DNA of 64,000 nt from Anthopleura xanthogrammica. Taxonomy: Eukaryota; Cnidaria; Anthozoa; Actiniaria; Actiniidae. Positions 59,955 to 64,000 of the stretch are shown here, in pieces. A program made the translations under genes and the position numbers. The stretch's first letter is position 1; each line of letters opens with the position of its first letter. Location of the stretch: positions 4,832,746 to 4,896,745 of the forward strand of contig OZ025222.1 in NCBI GenBank assembly GCA_964019055.1. The letters are read 5' to 3'. Below the pieces are notes generated by a model. It worked only from the letters and a program-made list of their open reading frames with translations, did not search any database and was not told the DNA's origin.

Positions 59955-60299
59955 AGCTTGTCTCAGGGTCTGGAAGGGGGGATCCGGATTCCGAATCACG
60001 CAATATTTTTTCCCAAAATCCCGCGTCCCGCGACATTTTGCCATCCTTTCCCGAATCCCACATTTAACTTTTTTTCAACTTAAACTATAAATTATTGTAA
60101 TATGACGAAAGGGCCCGAAATGACAGAGTGACAGCCCGTCCTGCATGAACGCGTACATATTGTTTTTGATAAAAAAAAATTACCAGGTACGTGTAGACTC
60201 GATTTCTGTACCCTCTTTGCTCTTATCAATTGGTGTATCTACTTCCTCATCGGACGAATCAAAGTCGTACTTTGATTAGACTTTTTTTTTATCTGCAAT
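59955..60299. other. Intergenic
   Basis: Contains ggatccggattccgaatcac... cccgaatccca, probably repeat DNA; no gene seen. Confidence 0.45.
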
Positions 60300-60307
60300 C
60301 ATTCTTT

Positions 60308-60396
60308 TCTCACTCTGGTTTCCCTTCAGATCGCATAAGGGTTTACTTTTTTATTAAAGATTTCCGTGGAGGGGAACAACTCAACGAGTCTATATC
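60308..60396 (+). pseudogene. U5 snRNA pseudogene, truncated
   Basis: tcactctggtttcccttcag and aaagatttccgtggagggga match U5, but loop 1 reads gggtttacttttttattaaa and the copy ends at tcaacgagtctatat without Sm site or 3' hairpin. Non-functional. Confidence 0.8.
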
Positions 60397-61068
60397 AAGA
60401 AAGAGGATTTCCGATTCTTATCTTGAGGTATGGCTAATTTTTCAAACGTGTCCCACAAGCAAGGACCATTGTTGCCAACCCTCTATAGACCCATGTGAAA
60501 TAGCGGGTTTGTGATTCATATTCACCTATTTCAATAGAGGTTGTCGCAGCCGAAAGCAACAAGAGATAAGCAACAAGCCAAGACCAGCTGCGAATAATGT
60601 TTTAATTAGCTGAAGATTCGGGACAACACAAGAATCGAAACAGTTGCAGCCTACCATTACAAAACGACTAAAATAATCGTGTCTAAATGATGAATAAAGC
60701 GTGAAATAGAGATGTTCTTTGCAATTGCCGTCTTGTGTTTTTGCTGGTTGCTTTCAGCTGCGACCACCTTTTTTTGAAATAGGTGTACATAACAAGGAGT
60801 TAATCATCTACGGTCTATAGGGGCCGTTTAGCCTCCCCTTAAGCTTCGGCCGAGTTGCTGCATTATGCTGTACTATAGGTACTTATAAAGTAGTTCAGAT
60901 ATAACGCGCACTCTGATTGGCACATAGCCGTGTTTGCATGAGGCTATGTAAACACGGCATCAGTTTCGATATTTTACTCGGGAAAGTTTGGGAGAAGTCT
61001 TGAGCTCTGTGTAAACCTCGCCTGCGGCTCGGTTTTACACAACAGCTCTCGACTTCTCCCAAACTTCC

Positions 61069-61099
<31 letters not shown>

Positions 61100-61300
61100 C
61101 AAAAGTTTTCTATTTGTTAAATATCAATCAGTCTTTGATTTTCTTACATCATTTATTAATGTAAGTACTGTATTTTTTAGAAATGTATGTAAAATAAAGA
61201 AAAAAATATCTTAATCAAACGAGCATAACTTTGAAAATGTGCATAATTTTGGCCAAAAAAAACAGCATTGCTAGGAGCATAAAATAAAATGCCGATTTTA
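60397..61300. other. Intergenic with foldback
   Basis: No gene recognised. 60797-60857 repeats sequence from 3783-3860; a foldback lies at 60886-61105. Confidence 0.5.
60886..61105. mobile_element. Foldback element, ~220 bp
   Basis: gaggctatgtaaacacggc occurs at 60940 and again as aggctatgtaaacacggc at 61063. The core tttgggagaagtcttgagct / agctctcgacttctcccaaa is complementary across cctcgcctgcggctcggttt. MITE-like. Confidence 0.75.
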
Positions 61301-61309
61301 CTAGAACAA

Positions 61310-61456
61310 TCGGGAAGAGCCTACCTATTGGTTACTAATGAAAAACGCAGAATGATCTGCTTGAGCACTGGCTGATAGTCACTAATCCATAATCATTTTT
61401 ATTCCTTCCTTCCTTCCTTCCTTCCTTCCTTTCTTCCTTCCTTCCTTCCTTCCTTC

Positions 61457-61489
<33 letters not shown>

Positions 61490-62500
61490 CGCCTTTTAAT
61501 AATGAAATCAGTGATCAGTTTGGTAGGTGTGTAGCTGGGAGAGAGAAAATGAAAACAAGAAATAGTGAATTGAATGGCGGGGACACCACAACAGCTTTCG
61601 CCAATTACTGTGGGCCTACAAGGCTTTGCCAAGGTATTAATTATGGTTGCTATTGCTTACTAATGAAAAACGTACAATAATTTGATTGAATACTGGCTGA
61701 TTTTCACTAATGCATATCTACGAGGCGTTGGCTGGAACGAATAATGGTTGCTATTGGTTACTAATGAAAAACGTACAATAATTTGATTGAATACTGGCTG
61801 ATTTTCACTAATCCATATCTACAAGGCGTTGCCTGGAATCAATAATGGTTGCTATTGGTTACTAATGAAAAACCTCTATAATTTGATTGAATACTGGCTG
61901 ATTTTCACTAATCCATATCTACGAGGCGTTTCCTGGGTATTAATAATGGTTGCTTTGGGTTACTAATAAGCAGCTTACAAGGTGTTATTTAGGTGCATGT
62001 GGTTGCTATTGGTTACTAATAAGCAGCTTACAAGGTGTCATTTAGGTGCATGTGGTTGCTATTGGTTACTAATAAGCAGCTTACAAGGTGTCAATAAGGT
62101 GCATGTGGTTGCTATTGGTTACTAATAAGCAGCTTACAAGGTGTTAATAAGGTGCATGTGGTTGCTATTGGTTACTAATTAGCAACTGACAAGGTGTCAA
62201 TAAGGTGCAAGTGGTTGCTATTGGTTACTAATAAGCAACTGACAATGTACTAATAAGGTGCACGTGGTTGCTATTGGTTACTAATAAGCAACTGACAATG
62301 TACTAATAAGGTGCACGTGGTTGCTATTGGTTACTAATAAGCAACTTACAATGTACTAATAAGGTGCACGTGGTTGCTATTGGTTACTAATAAGCAGCTT
62401 ACAATGTACTAATAAGGTGCACGTGGTTGCTATTGGTTACTAATGAGCAACTTACAAGGTGTTAATTAGGTGCATGTGGTTGCTATTGGTTACTGTGCGG
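61310..62500 (+). repeat. Satellite: ~104-bp units passing into ~53-bp units
   Basis: Every unit contains ttgctattggttactaat. From 61640 to ~61945 the period is ~104 bp (with gattgaatactggctgattt); from ~61945 to 62500 about ten units have a period of ~53 bp (with aagcagcttacaaggtg or relatives, then taaggtgca). A diverged unit lies at 61325. A CCTT/TTTA microsatellite interrupts at 61404-61483. Confidence 0.92.
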
Positions 62501-62557
62501 AGCTGCCTTTATAGTCGAGAAAACTTCTCTTTTGTGATGTCAAGTTATCAGCCCCTT

Positions 62558-62574
62558 CCCCCCCCCCCCCCCCC
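62558..62574 (+). repeat. Poly-C tract, 17 nt
   Basis: Uninterrupted C run before ggatccgcccctg, likely part of a dispersed repeat end. Confidence 0.9.
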
Positions 62575-63540
62575 GGATCCGCCCCTGTTCTAGGAGGTAT
62601 AATCTTTACCGATTATGTCTAAATCGATCCTTACAGTAGTCACAGGACAGCATTGATATTAAGATAGACAGAGACCTGTGTTTACGTATGATAAATAGGT
62701 ACCTCAAAGAAAAAATAACTATCGGCAACTGTTTTGATTGGAATGAAATTTATGCTGAAAGTTAAGGAGGAATAGATCTTTTGAAAACCGTTAAGAATTT
62801 GTAGGAGGAATTAATTGTGACTGCGTAGCAATTCCTTGAATTTGTAGTTTATATATGCGAAAACCACAATTCTCAAAGAGTGCGTGATGATTATTTTCCT
62901 AACAGACCCCATAGATTGCCATTAAATTTGTCCTGAGAAGTGTGAAGGCATTGTCTTGCCACTTTTTGAAGGTTTAGTGTGGTTTGATAAATTTAAGCTA
63001 CATATTAGAATAGGAATATCTCATGTAAGCTTGTCGGTTAAATTATGCATAGAACATAATCCTTATAGTGATAGCGTGACAGAGGTTGCATTATGCGTTC
63101 TGCATTCTTTTTGCAATTATTCGCTCAACTATAAAGCTTTTAGAATGTGTCTTGACAGTCCTGTGTCTCGTTTCATATGGAATATCCGAAGAAACATTAT
63201 GTAGCTGCTTGTAAAAACCTTTTACATGAGACCTATTTCGTCCTTTAAATTTCCATCAGCCCCATCTTTTTCCATTCAATTACCATGGTGAAATCCGCTG
63301 ACGTACAGTTCAGGATGGCCGCTATTCCTGGCCATGAATTAGCTATATATCTTCCCTGTGTAACTGAAATCATGCTTTCGATTTCTTTTTCACTATTTCT
63401 TAAGACTTTCATGCTTTTCTTCTGACGTTTCACGTTTGCCGTAAATGAAATGTTAAACTCTCTAATGTCTTGACGCACTCTGGGTTCCAGAAGTTTTCGA
63501 GCCCGCGCGATAACGAAACCTAAAACTGAGAAGCACTGGA
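62575..63540. other. Intergenic
   Basis: Frames at 62956-63204 (plus) and 63245-63544 (minus, 99 codons) have no recognisable domain, signal or splice context. Not called as genes. Confidence 0.4.
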
Positions 63541-63544
63541 GCAA

Positions 63545-64000
63545 TAGAACCTCTACCTAGGATCAGTGTACCTAACTCTGTCTTTGTCCTTATTAAAACC
63601 GTGAGAAAAATTGAATAGCAATGGTCAATACATATGCGTTCCTGAGTAATCCTGGTTAGAGCCTCTACCTAGGATCAGTCCACCTAACTCTGTCTTTGTG
63701 CTTATTAAAACCGTGAGAAAAAAATAGCAATGGTCAATGCATGTGCGTTCCTGAGTAATCCTGGTTAGAGCCTCTACCTAGGATCAGTGCACCTAACTCT
63801 GTCTTTGTGCTTATTAAAACCGTGAGAAAAAAATAGCAATGGTCAATGCATAGGCGTTCCTGAGTTATCCTCGTTAGAGCCTCTACCGGCTAGGATCAGT
63901 GCACCTAACTCTGTCTTTGTGCTTATTAAAACCGTGAGAAAAAAATAGCAATGGTCAATGCATATGCGTTCCTGAGTAATCCTGGTTAGAGCCTCTACCT
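63545..64000 (+). repeat. 109-bp tandem array, runs off the window
   Basis: tagagcctctacc recurs at 63657, 63766, 63875 and 63987 (109, 109, 112 bp), with an earlier variant at ~63545. Units share gtgcacctaactctgtcttt and attaaaaccgtgagaaaa. Confidence 0.96.

Noticed and set aside
63245..63544. 99-codon minus-strand frame
   Set aside because: No recognisable domain; ends at the edge of the 109-bp repeat; composition unremarkable.

Overview
The window is animal genomic DNA: AT-rich, with spliced genes (GT-AG introns), isolated metazoan-type genes (a GPCR end, a C-type lectin, METTL15, Myc), a U5 snRNA and tRNA-Ala cluster, and very many short hairpin transposons, SINEs and LINEs. The gene families and repeat style fit a cnidarian, most likely an anthozoan (stony coral or sea anemone). 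That placement is inference.

Layout. 1-372: 3' end of a class A GPCR. 0.4-5.2 kb: no gene, small repeats and a LINE tail. 5.2-16.6 kb: two copies of one interspersed repeat. The second copy carries a 1.2-kb insertion with a G-rich minisatellite, has its central ~1-kb segment inverted, and hosts a 6.6-kb DNA transposon (9818-16428) with ~985-bp terminal inverted repeats, a TTAA duplication and an apparently intact four-exon transposase. 17.2-18.9 kb: last exons of a C-type lectin. 19.5-24.2 kb: METTL15 (mitochondrial 12S rRNA m4C methyltransferase), three exons. 27.5-29.1 kb: a single-exon Myc-like bHLH-zipper protein. 34.0-38.7 kb: Myc in two coding exons with MB1, MB2 and bHLH-zipper. 55.0-57.4 kb: a small secreted cysteine-rich peptide gene followed by a small EF-hand gene.

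42.7-60.4 kb is a cluster of U5 snRNA and tRNA-Ala sequences in divergent pairs: one intact U5 gene (59485-59606, minus), one U5 gene split by a retrotransposon, two degenerate U5 copies, two good tRNA-Ala genes (UGC and AGC) and tRNA-Ala relics. The split copy is the most striking object. A 4.78-kb Tx1/L1-type LINE (42953-47732), with both ORFs open and all catalytic motifs present, sits exactly inside the invariant loop 1 of U5, flanked by a perfect 15-bp target-site duplication. This suggests a U5 snRNA-gene-targeting non-LTR retrotransposon.

The rest (24-27 kb, 29-34 kb, 38-42 kb, 50-55 kb, 60-64 kb) is intergenic DNA with hairpin MITEs, a tRNA-derived SINE whose tail resembles a LINE tail also present here, microsatellites, poly-C tracts and several satellites, including a 109-bp array running off the right end. 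All gene models are read from sequence alone; no transcript or database evidence was available.
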